DNA from: Microcaldota archaeon
Lineage (GTDB): Archaea; Micrarchaeota; Micrarchaeia; Anstonellales; Bilamarchaeaceae
Direction of reading: 5' to 3'
Assembly (NCBI GenBank): GCA_029557835.1
Contig: JAKQHW010000067.1
Span: forward strand, 1 to 41,180
Length of the DNA: 41,180 nucleotides
Shown: one piece after another, positions 15,601 through 23,692 of the stretch
How positions within the stretch are numbered: the first letter of the stretch is position 1
Layout of the letters: every line of letters begins with the position of its first letter
Translations under genes and position numbers: made by a program
The notes under the pieces: model-generated
The model's database searches: none
Told to the model about the DNA's origin: nothing
Seen by the model: only the letters and a program-made list of their open reading frames with translations

Positions 15601-16918
15601 AATAGTGGTTAGGAATCTGGAAGCCGGAGACATGGGGAGCTATGGGGGGAGCCCGGGATGGCGGAAGATAGATGCGTATCTGCACCTGAGGGGCAATGCC
15701 GTGGGCCTGCTCTGCCCCAATTGCATGGTCGCGGTTAGCGCCGGCTACGGGGCTGAGGGCGCTTCACACCTGACTAAGATGGCGCATGTTTCGCAGATGT
15801 TTGATTACAGGGACCCTGGCGGGGCGCCCCTCTGGGATGATTATTCCGCGAATCTCTCCTGCATCAATGGGGAGGCGGCTTGCAGCCCGATGCACAGCGA
15901 CATATTGGAGAAGGTGGATGTGATCGCCACCAAGTGGGAACTCGGCACGCACAACTCACACTGCGGCATTGATGATGAAAAAGAGAGGTTTGAGGCGATA
16001 CTTGCGGATGAAATGGAATTCGGGTCAAAGATGCTGAGGAGGTTCGGGAAACCGACTGTTGTCACGGACTTTTCCATAAGGAGGAACGCACCAGGGAGTT
16101 GCTGGGATGAGGGGAGCGCCACCAGGTTCATGTCCTTCCTCGGGGAGCGGGCGGATGACCTTGTTCGGAGCGGGCACATCGGCATCATTTACGGTGACTG
16201 GACTTATGCGCATTCAGGGTCCGCAGGGACCAAATACATAAGAACTGCGGAAAGCGGCGTTTCCGGGTACAGGAGCGAGTTCTTCGGAGGGACGCTTGCG
16301 GCCGCAAGGGGCTTCTCAGGTTTTGGGAAGCTCACGTCAATAGCAGAAGTGGTTGTGGCTGAGAATTGCGAATGCGTTCCTTGCTCGGCTGGTGACCCCG
16401 CGGAGATTTGCACGGGGAGGTTCGGTGGGACCGGCCCGGTATGCGACACTTCCCGCAGCGGCACCGTTATGGTGAAGTGGCCGGAAACCTGCATAACGGA
16501 AAACGTGTGCATGCCTCCCGGTGAGATGTCCACGTATAGGATGGTCTGCGACTTTGAGATTGGCGGGGAGAAGACAACGATAAGCATTGATGGCGCTGAA
16601 GTGGAGGCGAACCCCGGGCTGTACAAGCAGATGATTGCATCCCTCGGGGAAAGTTCGCAGCTGCCCTGTTTCTCGGGCAAGAGCTACAGGAGGCAGGAGA
16701 TTGCCATGTTCACTTCCTACCCGATATTGTACCGGGATGATGGAAACCTCAGCTACAGCTGCAACCCGCTCTCGATTGCCCAAGGCGAGCTGTGCGGCCC
16801 GGTTCCGCAGCTTGATTTAGGGAAGATGGAGTGCCGCCTCCAAACGAAATTCGCGGACGGTGTGCCTGGAGGGGTGCCGGAGCCGGGTGGGGGGCCATTC
16901 CCTTTCGGGACAGGATAG
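12680..16918 (+). CDS. Giant Cys-rich lipoprotein (1412 aa) with LamG-like and possible TIM-barrel-like regions
   Basis: The N-terminus MMRGILIAFAGIALLFMGC is a textbook lipoprotein signal with Cys as lipidation residue; no further TM helix is seen, so the protein should sit outside the cell. Residues about 174-395 resemble a concanavalin A/LamG domain, most clearly FRGYIDQIIIARGRPA followed by an acidic EKEI segment. Residues about 940-1210 alternate strands and helices and contain KPTVVTDFS and GIIYGDWTYAHS, reminiscent of glycosidase-type TIM barrels; this is a weak inference. Many Cys pairs are spread throughout. ATG at 12680 or 12683 are both possible, with AGGTGGG just upstream; it overlaps the preceding stop. 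It is probably a carbohydrate-binding or surface-structure subunit served by the membrane complex. Confidence 0.78.
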   Translation: MMRGILIAFAGIALLFMGCAAPQPVLYNCCKYDNASGDGTCVTANGTVYETNSCSVLNMTCEVVSGESHMASMVGGREIRIPIEVTETLPICPRSELLQCNSSCVGMFCGSFEFDPRPPIGMDVEDLDKKKDKNPKDVDASQYGGMDRGGAMGLYKGECRILDMAPATIRAAGNTNGGFALNSFRFGVGSSFAEFDEAVMYYPLTDFGCGANPSGTKDRYVNYMIPNLGPGGAGELCREEGMFLSPWGDEYKRYTCTLDETIRSYSYQDCAIRCSLHYYGDVPAVDPYGAYPTERNGVIAGSPFAYGGPGQGYSIREVSAIHYNWEKEFKRYVGYRSFGAIADEYPLGYNYYGAEFEKNAYPMSDFRGYIDQIIIARGRPATSEKEIMDYYGGEEADLVIAKWIGADSSDDVIANLMTVERDPHMLYSYMLSHHSVYAKQFREGHYDEEGRWAPGAEFECTLEGMDCLSGYCNTWDYKRGACITTEGGEVQCDCHYDYLQATVVCDGRLPYEARAFDNPGKRINVSATLGSIVKTVSGGGVRSMPSKGKTFNWNPDEMYSELFDRYGGSPGDTNRQMLVMLLGGEQTPDFNAFEYREGIDDTRQALTIWQVLSREKWAGCSEYHDCGKFYTTFVQACMPSFPDEAYAGHMFAVCYRVPIGGIIGQTIDPATGRITNHTEGSSMRGICHAVLSDEERSTESYGGVDKNEKTNYDQFCYSRDSEGECVGVANAALVIMSRSVTYEVNGDVREGLAFGNCLLENEELKIKEYGYCEQCSYLTMAKETVVPLPEDKANPGYEGRENRKDNKYCPSLLVKSIIPPSQKEYLVLSYGGQFGEWESGGVHRAEEKFGEYSECEMPDGSEVGRQDAWPDYLPDAYYLKTKLQDYMQRNVMPILFADDEGLYRIETSDGRDMLKVVVGGGGSVDDGKTTHPYLANVAEKRVSLLEKAFRTGDGGYGTVGTYLADSVRNLGAGIIVVRNLEAGDMGSYGGSPGWRKIDAYLHLRGNAVGLLCPNCMVAVSAGYGAEGASHLTKMAHVSQMFDYRDPGGAPLWDDYSANLSCINGEAACSPMHSDILEKVDVIATKWELGTHNSHCGIDDEKERFEAILADEMEFGSKMLRRFGKPTVVTDFSIRRNAPGSCWDEGSATRFMSFLGERADDLVRSGHIGIIYGDWTYAHSGSAGTKYIRTAESGVSGYRSEFFGGTLAAARGFSGFGKLTSIAEVVVAENCECVPCSAGDPAEICTGRFGGTGPVCDTSRSGTVMVKWPETCITENVCMPPGEMSTYRMVCDFEIGGEKTTISIDGAEVEANPGLYKQMIASLGESSQLPCFSGKSYRRQEIAMFTSYPILYRDDGNLSYSCNPLSIAQGELCGPVPQLDLGKMECRLQTKFADGVPGGVPEPGGGPFPFGTG

Positions 16919-16936
16919 AATTTTTAAGGTGAGCAT

Positions 16937-19900
16937 GTGGAAAATGGAGGCATGAAGGCGGTGCTGCTCGCGGTCGCTGTGCTGTTCGCCGCAGCGTTCA
17001 CGCTCGGGCCGGACATCGGAGGGGGGATTGTGAGGCCTGAGGGCATCCCCACCGCCACCGGAATAAGCGGTCCGGATATAGGGATAATCGGGGGGTATCC
17101 CATGCTCTTTCCCAGCGGGGCGTGCCCATCCTGCAGCGTGTTCACCGACAGACCATTCATAGCGTCCTCCATAAATGAAGATGAGAAAACCATATACAGC
17201 AGCATGGGCGTGATAACCCCCTCAGGGGTTAGTCCGGTTGAGGATGCGACGCTCTTCGTCTATCTGGTGAAGCCGGACGGGACGGTTTCAAAAAGGTGCA
17301 GGGCATATACCAGCGATAAGGGGGAAATTTCATATTCGTACGGGAGCCTTTGCGACGATGGTTGCACGATAAAGGTGCTTTTCTGCTGCTCGGACCCGGT
17401 CGAGTTGGCTTGCGTGCTGTCCTCCTGCCTGGGGGAGCCGATAGGCTCCCATTTGGAGTTCCCTCCCTGCGACGGGTATGACGCCGGGGGCTGGCCAGAG
17501 AAGGCGGTTGTCGGGGGGCAGGCAATGCAGCTTTATCCCACTGTGGACGAGGTCTTCATCCCCCCGAGGCTCGTGCCCGAGGGGCTCGGGTTCACGTTCA
17601 CCCTCTGTTTCCCGGTTCTTGCGATATTCGGCCTGCTTGGCGCGGCGATGTACGCATCCGGAAGGGACCCGTTCGCGATGTTTTCATTCTATACCCCGAG
17701 GTTTACGCGCGGGGCGGAGAAGCCGATTGCGGGGAAAGGATATACGCTCCCCGGGTCCTCTTTGGGGATGCTCGCCACTAGAGTTGCTGATTTGGCAAAG
17801 GATGCTGGGGGAACCGCACAGCAATTTGTGGATATGATGAAGAAGAGCCCGCTGCTGGAAAAAACCTCCGGAAGGGTGGGCATGGCTGCGGGCAGCGGAA
17901 GGGGAAGCGCCGGCCAGGACCAGGGCATGACTGCCGGGGAGGCCCGTGCGATGGGGATGCCGGTTGTTGGGGGTTTTGGCTCTGGTGCGCCGCAAAGCGT
18001 TATGCGCGGAAGCGGAGACGCGGTTGGCGTAGGGGTCGGGACTGCATTCATGGCCCTGCTCGGCATATTCCTGCGCTTTTCGAACGCACCGTGGCTGACT
18101 GGGGGGCTGGCGACCGCGGTGAACGGCCTGGTTTCGGAATGGCAGGCAGAGCGGCTTGCGGGTTTTGCAGGAACCGCGGAAAAAATAATGGAGACCATGA
18201 AGCCCACGTTCAATCAACGGGGGGAACTGGTGCGGATAGAGTATACGGACCCTGAGACGGGCGAAAGGGTCACGATAAGCGGGAAGGAGAAATGCGCTGA
18301 ATTCGTACGGCTGAACCTGGTGGAGCCTACAATGGCGATGTATTCTGCGAATGCAGAAAAAGCAATAGGAATGATGGCTCAATTGAACGAGCTGACTGTT
18401 GCGCAGAGCCCGGTCCGGGGCTGCAGGGACATGCTGGCTGCTGAGAGCGGGCGGGAGGGGATTTCCGAAGAAGCCAAGGCGGCGCTGCGCATCATATCCG
18501 ACTCAAACGCTACGAACGCGCAGCGCAGAGATGCATTCGAAGCCCTGGCAGGCATGGACTGGAGCGGTAGGCCGGACGTCCTATTGAACGCGCTTGCCGC
18601 GGTTGGGGCCGGGATGAGCTATTCGCAGTTTTCACATTTCCTGCAGGGCAGCGAGGCTGCGATGGACGTTTTCAGGAACCTTGCGGCCGATGCCGCGGCA
18701 TTGAAGGGAAGCGGGGACGGGAACATGCTTGCGGCTATGTCTGCGGCGGCAGGAGTGCTCTCCATGCTGAACGCCGGGAGGCCGGAAGGCGTCTCGGATA
18801 CCCGCGGAATCGCGCAGGTGGTGGCCGCGATTAGGGAGGGCGTTGCGAACTGCGGGGGGGAATCTTTCGCATTCAGGGCAGGGACGGAAATAGTCGCGGC
18901 GAACATGGCTGGGATGGGGCTTTCCACGGCCGCGCTGGGCGTCGCGATTGATGTGAGCGGGCTCAACCTAACTAATGTGCCGCCCCAGGTGCGCGCGGAA
19001 ATAGAGAAGGCGCTGGAGGACGGAAGGGTCACCGTTGCGGAACTTGGGAACGAGGCGAGGGAGGCCATAGTGCAGATCGCAACGAGCCAGTTGGGGGATG
19101 GGGCCGCCCGCGGATTTAGCGAAGCGTTTGGCGATTATGACCAGCTGAGCAGGCAATCCTACGGCATCATGAGAAGGGAGATGGATGGTGTTTTTGAGCA
19201 GGCGAGGGAGGCCAGCGGGGTCTCTGGGGTGCTCGGGCCCGATGGGGAGCTTGCGGGCGAGAACAGGCCATATGGGCTGGACAGCGACAAGGCGCTCGCG
19301 CTGCTTGGGCAGAATAATATAGATGCGGGGATTGCCAGGGCGATGGTTGAATTCGGGCTCCTGGACGAGAGGCGGGAGTATGCCGGAAATCTTCTCGGAA
19401 TCGCCCGCATGCTCGAAGAACCGCGCCCGGAGGAGCGCATATCTGCAATGGCGGCCAACAACGAGTCCCGGGCATCGGGCATGGAGGCGCATGCTGCATC
19501 CATAGACAACGCGATGGCGATTCTTGGAAGCCCGCTTTCATCCGAAGCGAGCAGGGCTTGGGCAGAGAGATATCTTGGGTCAGAACTTCAAGGGGAATTC
19601 TATAGAGCACGGCAGACTCTTTCCAACCCAAATGCTTCGGAGGATGATTTGGCACGGGCAAGGAGGGCAATGGAACTCATAGGGAATGGGGATATTGCCG
19701 GGTATTCCCGGCTGGTCTTGGATGATTCAGAACGGATACGCGCTGAACAGCCGCGCCTGGATGCGGCAAGAGATTTGTTGACAAATCCAACCCAGGATAA
19801 CGCATTGGCATATTCCCAGAATGCAGGCCAAAGCACACCTGCCGACAGGTTGGCTCCGCTTCCGGAACAGGTGGTGGAGAGGCTCACTGGCGATACCCAG

Positions 19901-20227
19901 ATGCAGATATATTTCGAGAGGCGCGATGCGTTCAACCCCGACCGACCAGGAGGGGGGATAACCGGTTCGTTGATGGATGAGCGGCTTAGATCAGAAGAAG
20001 CCACCTTCAGGAGCAAGGAGCTGCAGGTTGCGCTTCTAGGGAACCGTGCGATAGACGACTTTTATGCTAACATGGACAGGAATATGGAGATTGCAAGGGA
20101 AGTGCAGGAAAGGATAGATGCCGAATCCAGAAGGAGGCGGGCTGCTGAAAGCGCAGGCAGCCCGGAAGGGGGCGCGGCTTCTGAGTCGAGAGACCAGGGC
20201 GAGGGTCGCGGGCCTCCAGCCCCGTGA
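16937..20227 (+). CDS. Large membrane-anchored protein with long Ala/Gly-rich helical domain (1096 aa)
   Basis: Signal-type N-terminus (MKAVLLAVAVLFAAAFTLG), an ectodomain of about 190 residues with CC pairs, a TM at about 216-242, a Gly/Ser-rich stretch, a second hydrophobic segment at about 363-388, and then about 700 residues of soluble, Ala-rich, mostly helical sequence with a charged Arg/Glu-rich C-terminus. By the positive-inside rule (RFTRGAEK after the first TM) the segment after it is probably cytoplasmic; a second crossing would place the long domain outside. Topology is unresolved. No family was recognised. The start is the GTG at 16937 (AAGGTGA 4 nt upstream); an in-frame ATG at 16952 (GGAGG close upstream) is the alternative. 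Seventh large product of the operon. Confidence 0.75.
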   Translation: MENGGMKAVLLAVAVLFAAAFTLGPDIGGGIVRPEGIPTATGISGPDIGIIGGYPMLFPSGACPSCSVFTDRPFIASSINEDEKTIYSSMGVITPSGVSPVEDATLFVYLVKPDGTVSKRCRAYTSDKGEISYSYGSLCDDGCTIKVLFCCSDPVELACVLSSCLGEPIGSHLEFPPCDGYDAGGWPEKAVVGGQAMQLYPTVDEVFIPPRLVPEGLGFTFTLCFPVLAIFGLLGAAMYASGRDPFAMFSFYTPRFTRGAEKPIAGKGYTLPGSSLGMLATRVADLAKDAGGTAQQFVDMMKKSPLLEKTSGRVGMAAGSGRGSAGQDQGMTAGEARAMGMPVVGGFGSGAPQSVMRGSGDAVGVGVGTAFMALLGIFLRFSNAPWLTGGLATAVNGLVSEWQAERLAGFAGTAEKIMETMKPTFNQRGELVRIEYTDPETGERVTISGKEKCAEFVRLNLVEPTMAMYSANAEKAIGMMAQLNELTVAQSPVRGCRDMLAAESGREGISEEAKAALRIISDSNATNAQRRDAFEALAGMDWSGRPDVLLNALAAVGAGMSYSQFSHFLQGSEAAMDVFRNLAADAAALKGSGDGNMLAAMSAAAGVLSMLNAGRPEGVSDTRGIAQVVAAIREGVANCGGESFAFRAGTEIVAANMAGMGLSTAALGVAIDVSGLNLTNVPPQVRAEIEKALEDGRVTVAELGNEAREAIVQIATSQLGDGAARGFSEAFGDYDQLSRQSYGIMRREMDGVFEQAREASGVSGVLGPDGELAGENRPYGLDSDKALALLGQNNIDAGIARAMVEFGLLDERREYAGNLLGIARMLEEPRPEERISAMAANNESRASGMEAHAASIDNAMAILGSPLSSEASRAWAERYLGSELQGEFYRARQTLSNPNASEDDLARARRAMELIGNGDIAGYSRLVLDDSERIRAEQPRLDAARDLLTNPTQDNALAYSQNAGQSTPADRLAPLPEQVVERLTGDTQMQIYFERRDAFNPDRPGGGITGSLMDERLRSEEATFRSKELQVALLGNRAIDDFYANMDRNMEIAREVQERIDAESRRRRAAESAGSPEGGAASESRDQGEGRGPPAP

Positions 20228-20236
20228 GGCTTGCAT

Positions 20237-20545
20237 ATGCCTGAAACCCGCCCGCTCAAAAGGCTCAGGAGGCACCTCTCCATAGAGAATTTGTGGCTTT
20301 ATATTTTGTCATTAATCAGGAGGAAGGAATGCTATGCATACACCCTCCCGGAAATGATTGAGAAGGAATACGGGTTCAGGCCCAGCAGGGTGATGGTGTA
20401 TATCGTATTGCACATGCTCGAGGGGGAGGGGCTGATCAAAGGCGAGCAGAAGGAGAGGAGGAAGTATTACCGGCTCACGGAAAAAGGGAAAAACACCCTG
20501 GAAGAGGCGAAAACGGAGCTGAAATCCCTCTCAGGAAAACTATGA
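20237..20545 (+). CDS. PadR-like winged-helix transcriptional regulator
   Basis: 102 residues. The sequence LWLYILSLIRRKECYAYTLP, a recognition-helix stretch with SRVMVYIVLHMLEGEGLIKG and the wing ERRKYYRLTEKGKNTLEEAK are typical of PadR/winged-helix DNA-binding proteins. A PadR protein usually needs a C-terminal dimerisation helix; only a short one is present here. The ATG at 20237 was preferred to a TTG at 20231. It starts 9 nt after the 1096-residue gene, so it is probably the last gene of the envelope operon and a candidate autoregulator. Its 3' end overlaps the convergent Pelota gene by 6 nt. Confidence 0.8.
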   Translation: MPETRPLKRLRRHLSIENLWLYILSLIRRKECYAYTLPEMIEKEYGFRPSRVMVYIVLHMLEGEGLIKGEQKERRKYYRLTEKGKNTLEEAKTELKSLSGKL

Positions 20546-21568
20546 GATGCGGAAGCGGAGCAGGGCCGCAATCCCGCCGAACCCCTTCAGTTTGTGGGAG
20601 GAATCCCCCTTGGAGGAAAAGAAGACTATTTCCGCGCGCCTGTTCTCCGCGTCCTCGGTCATCCTCTCTATTTCCTTGTCCCTGCGCAGGGACTCGTCCA
20701 AAACTAGGAGGGTCTCAACCGCGCCGGAGGAGACCGCGTCCGCGACCTCCTTTTTCCCGTAGGAAACGAGCCCGTCCCCCTTGTTCACGTGCATCATGAA
20801 CTTCTCGAACAGGTTCTCCTCCCTCTCCATCTGCGCCTCCCCGGCTATCTTCTCCACAACCCCCTTCTTCAGGAGCTCGCTCACCCCGCTCCTCTCCGCA
20901 TACGAGCAGCTCTCGAACACAATCCGTTGGAGGAGGGGCGGGTCCTTTTTCTGGATGAAGGACTTGAGCCCGTCCTTGGCGAAGCCCGGGCCGGCGACTA
21001 TGAACTTTTCCTTGGAGGAGGAGACGTATGCTGCGACCTCCCCGTAATACTGGGAAAGCTTCTTCTCGTAATCCTCGCCCCTCTTGCTCCCGGAAAACCA
21101 GAACACCGGGCCGTAGTCTATCCCGTAGCCGCGCAGTATCGCGGTGAGCGCCTTCTCCTCGTCCATCACGATTATGCGGAGGGTGGGGCGGGAGGTCTCC
21201 TTCACCGCCTTCTCCAGCCTCGAAATCTCGAAATTCTTCCAGTCCTTTATGACCTTGACCGTGTCCCCGGGCTCCAGGTCGAAAGTGTGGTGCCTGCCCT
21301 TCTGCACGAACTCCTCGGGGTTGCCCGCGAGTATCACCCCTCCTATGCGCAGGCGGTTTGCCGTTTCCGCGAACTCCACTCCCTCCACCCGGAGGGTGAT
21401 GGACACGGGCTTCCTCTCCTCCTTGTCCCCGAATTTGACGCTCCGGTAGGTCCTGGCTTCCACTACGTCGCCCCCGCGCAGGACCCTCTCGATGTGCCAG
21501 AGGTCCTCCAGGCGCTGGAGCATGAGCTTGAGCTCGCCGTTGCGCAAATCCCTGTGGACTATCCTCAT
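20540..21568 (-). CDS. pelA: Pelota (Dom34) ribosome-rescue factor
   Basis: 342 residues, the usual archaeal length. The N-terminal Sm-like domain starts MRIVHRDLRNGELKLMLQ, with the WHIERVLRGGD segment. It is followed by the eRF1-like central domain (RIIVMDEEKAL, then KFIVAGPGFAKDGLKSFI) and the C-terminal eRF1_3 domain ending KLKGFGGIAALLRFRIS. It lacks the GGQ and NIKS motifs of release factor aRF1, as expected for Pelota. With aEF1A and ABCE1, Pelota releases ribosomes stalled on mRNAs lacking a stop codon. A TATA box (TTATTTTAAA, 21593-21602) lies about 29 nt upstream, so the message has almost no leader. Confidence 0.95.
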   Translation of the reverse strand: MRIVHRDLRNGELKLMLQRLEDLWHIERVLRGGDVVEARTYRSVKFGDKEERKPVSITLRVEGVEFAETANRLRIGGVILAGNPEEFVQKGRHHTFDLEPGDTVKVIKDWKNFEISRLEKAVKETSRPTLRIIVMDEEKALTAILRGYGIDYGPVFWFSGSKRGEDYEKKLSQYYGEVAAYVSSSKEKFIVAGPGFAKDGLKSFIQKKDPPLLQRIVFESCSYAERSGVSELLKKGVVEKIAGEAQMEREENLFEKFMMHVNKGDGLVSYGKKEVADAVSSGAVETLLVLDESLRRDKEIERMTEDAENRRAEIVFFSSKGDSSHKLKGFGGIAALLRFRIS

Positions 21569-21592
21569 ATGGAAAATAATGGATTGCTGAGG

Positions 21593-21602
21593 TTTAAAAT
21601 AA
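21593..21602 (-). promoter_or_regulatory. TATA box of the Pelota gene
   Basis: TTATTTTAAA on the minus strand is centred about 29 nt upstream of the Pelota ATG at 21568. Confidence 0.55.
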
Positions 21603-21610
21603 GATGCGGC

Positions 21611-23089
21611 TCATTTCCAGAGCTTGAGCCTTCTCTTCAGCTCCTGCCATAGCATCTGCAGGTACTGGAAGCCCTGCCTTGCCTTCTCCGAAAGGAGGAC
21701 GAATTTCCTTAGGCGGGAGCGCCTCGCCTTGACGGGCAGGAGCTTCCCCTTGTTCCGCCCTTTTTTCTCAAGCTCCACGAACGCGTCATAGGAGACCTTT
21801 GCGGGTATTTCGGAGCCGTTGCGCGAAAAGGAGCCCTTGCGGAGCACCTGCACGAATTCGGAGGAGGCGAAGTCCCTCTTCGCGAAGGCCTCCCGGGCGC
21901 GCCCCTTGTTCTTCTCGTCGAAGTGGATTACAAGCCTTCCGTAGGAGAGGGGGCTGGGCATCCTCCAGTACCAGGGTACGCCCGCATAAGCGTGGGTGTC
22001 GTGGTCGAAGTAGCTCCTCTTCTCGAAGGTGTGCCTGCAGTAGAGGGCGAACGCGTAGCTGATGTTGTTCTGGGTCATTTTCGCGTTGGTGCCCACATAA
22101 TCTGAGACGATGCGCCTGAAGAACTCCTCGGAAATGAGCCGGCCGGAAAAAGAGACGGGCTTGTTCGAGAAGGTGGGGTTGTATATCGCGACCATGTCCG
22201 CGTATTTCTTCACGAAATCCAAAACCCAACGGAGGGACTCGCCCGCATCCAGCTCGTTGAGCAGCCCCATGCTCAGCATCCCGGCACCAAGGTTTGTTTC
22301 CCCGTAGGGGTGCGCCACCCCGAGGGCGAGCTCGCCCCTCGCTCGCATCTCGCCTATCCTGTCAAGCACCTTTTTCCTCTCCATCACCGGGGCCATGCCC
22401 GGGAACTGGCGGACGAGCCTGTCCGCCATTATCCTATAGAAGGATTCCGCGGCGGCCAAATCCTTAAAATATATATTTAAGTGCGGGCCGTTCGAGCTGT
22501 CCGGGTTCCTGCGCGGGAGCGTGAGCTCTATTGACGGGATTTTGAGGATGCCGCATGTCCCCTCCAAATCCGATATCTGGCGGATGTGCCTTGGGATTAT
22601 ATGGTTGTGGTAGCCGGTCGCGTCTATATCGTAATGGTAAAGGAGCATCTCTCGGATTACGTCTCTCCTTCTGGAAACACCGTCGTCCCTCCCCTCGTTC
22701 TCCCCCCAGTGGCCGTGCGCTACAACGAAACGGGTGTTCGGGTCCTTAGACTTCTGGACCATCGCAACCTCCTCCTTGACATCATTTGCCCATGCATCGT
22801 TTACCCGGAAAGAAGTGCGTAGGCACATGAGCTCCTTCTTTGAGAGGGCGCGGCCACCCTCGCCCTTGGACGGGTCGGTGAAGAAAACTTTCGTCCTTCC
22901 GAAAATTGAGGTTTTGACGAAGACGCAGAAATTGGAATTGGGTGAATTAAGGCCGCGGTTGAGGATTATCTCGCCGCGGTTGCATATGCGGGGGTCGTCT
23001 ATAATTCCGAAGCCGATGCGCTGGAGCTCGTTTACCAGCTTCTGCCTCCTTTCAATCCCCCTCTGCTGGAGGGAGCGGAATATTCCCAC
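21611..23089 (-). CDS. PHP-superfamily metal-dependent phosphoesterase-like protein
   Basis: About 492 residues from the GTG at 23089. A series of putative metal ligands fits a PHP fold: H-N-H in GYHNHIIPRH (about residue 160), IPSIELTLP followed by GPHLNIYF, GVAHPYG, and a terminal D-x-H in DHDTHAYAG (about 363). Together these resemble PHP motifs I-IV, with a long N-terminal extension and a basic C-terminal tail (residues about 420-492, Lys/Arg-rich) that could bind nucleic acid. The substrate is unknown. The start is uncertain: an ATG at 23170 overlaps the upstream TPR gene by 25 nt, and a TATA-like ATATATAA (23102-23109) lies close upstream of 23089. Confidence 0.6.
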   Translation of the reverse strand: MGIFRSLQQRGIERRQKLVNELQRIGFGIIDDPRICNRGEIILNRGLNSPNSNFCVFVKTSIFGRTKVFFTDPSKGEGGRALSKKELMCLRTSFRVNDAWANDVKEEVAMVQKSKDPNTRFVVAHGHWGENEGRDDGVSRRRDVIREMLLYHYDIDATGYHNHIIPRHIRQISDLEGTCGILKIPSIELTLPRRNPDSSNGPHLNIYFKDLAAAESFYRIMADRLVRQFPGMAPVMERKKVLDRIGEMRARGELALGVAHPYGETNLGAGMLSMGLLNELDAGESLRWVLDFVKKYADMVAIYNPTFSNKPVSFSGRLISEEFFRRIVSDYVGTNAKMTQNNISYAFALYCRHTFEKRSYFDHDTHAYAGVPWYWRMPSPLSYGRLVIHFDEKNKGRAREAFAKRDFASSEFVQVLRKGSFSRNGSEIPAKVSYDAFVELEKKGRNKGKLLPVKARRSRLRKFVLLSEKARQGFQYLQMLWQELKRRLKLWK

Positions 23090-23145
23090 ATGCCCACCAA
23101 CATATATAAGTGTGTGGTAATCAATAAAAACAGATGGCGGGGATG

Positions 23146-23637
23146 CTAGGGCCCGGAAAGCTTGGCCCACATCTCCTTCTTCCTTTTTTCCGGGATGCCC
23201 TTGTCCCCCTTGAAAAATTTGAGGAAGAATTCCTGGAGGAGCCCGTTTGTGCGCTTCGCGTCCTTCTTCCTGGCCCGCTTCATGTGCATCCCGGCGTCAG
23301 GGCTGTCCAGGAAAACCAGGCATACCGCGAGCAGGAACAGGGAGTCGGCGTCCTCCTTGAGGTCCAGGGCGGCCTGAAGGTCCTCCAGGGCTTCCTCGAA
23401 TTCGAAGGATTCCATGTGCACGGATGCCTTTGCGCGGTGGTATTTGGGGTCGGGCTTCACGTATAGGGCGCGCTCGAAGCACTCCAAGGCATGATTTTTC
23501 TGGCCGTCGTGCTGGGCCGCCATCCCGAGCATGAACCAGGCCTCCGGGTCGAGCTTGTCCTTCCTGAGCATCTCCTTTGCGCGGGCCCTCATCTCCCTTA
23601 TTCTGCCTGCGCGCAGGAGGGCGAGGCTCACTTCCAT
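23146..23637 (-). CDS. TPR-repeat protein
   Basis: 163 residues with three recognisable tetratricopeptide units: DPEAWFMLGMAAQHDGQKNH then ALECFERALYVKPD; YHRAKASVHMESFEFEEALE then DLQAALDLK; and a less regular SLFLLAVCLVFLDSPDAGM unit. The C-terminus is strongly basic. TPR proteins are protein-interaction scaffolds and no enzymatic part is visible. Start ATG at 23637, 25 nt from a TATA box shared with the divergent tRNA-Gln. It may be co-transcribed with the PHP-like gene downstream, which has a possible promoter of its own. Confidence 0.8.
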   Translation of the reverse strand: MEVSLALLRAGRIREMRARAKEMLRKDKLDPEAWFMLGMAAQHDGQKNHALECFERALYVKPDPKYHRAKASVHMESFEFEEALEDLQAALDLKEDADSLFLLAVCLVFLDSPDAGMHMKRARKKDAKRTNGLLQEFFLKFFKGDKGIPEKRKKEMWAKLSGP

Positions 23638-23658
23638 GGGTGCATATCCCCATCATGG

Positions 23659-23666
23659 ATTTAAAA
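23659..23666. promoter_or_regulatory. Shared TATA box between TPR gene (minus) and tRNA-Gln (plus)
   Basis: ATTTAAAA reads TTTTAAAT on the other strand. It is centred about 25 nt from the TPR ATG (23637) and about 30 nt from the tRNA 5' end (23693), fitting initiation just upstream of the tRNA. Confidence 0.55.
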
Positions 23667-23692
23667 CCGTTGTTGCGGCTATATGTATGCCT

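Noticed and set aside
4523-20545. Reading the operon as a type IV pilus or archaellum system
   Set aside because: No class III signal peptide (K/R-G before a hydrophobic helix with a pilin head), no PilB/FlaI-type ATPase and no TadC/FlaJ signature; the proteins are multi-pass with a different motif.
20540-21568. Peptide chain release factor aRF1
   Set aside because: Same fold family, but the GGQ and NIKS motifs are missing and the N-terminal MRIVHRDLRNGELKL marks Pelota.
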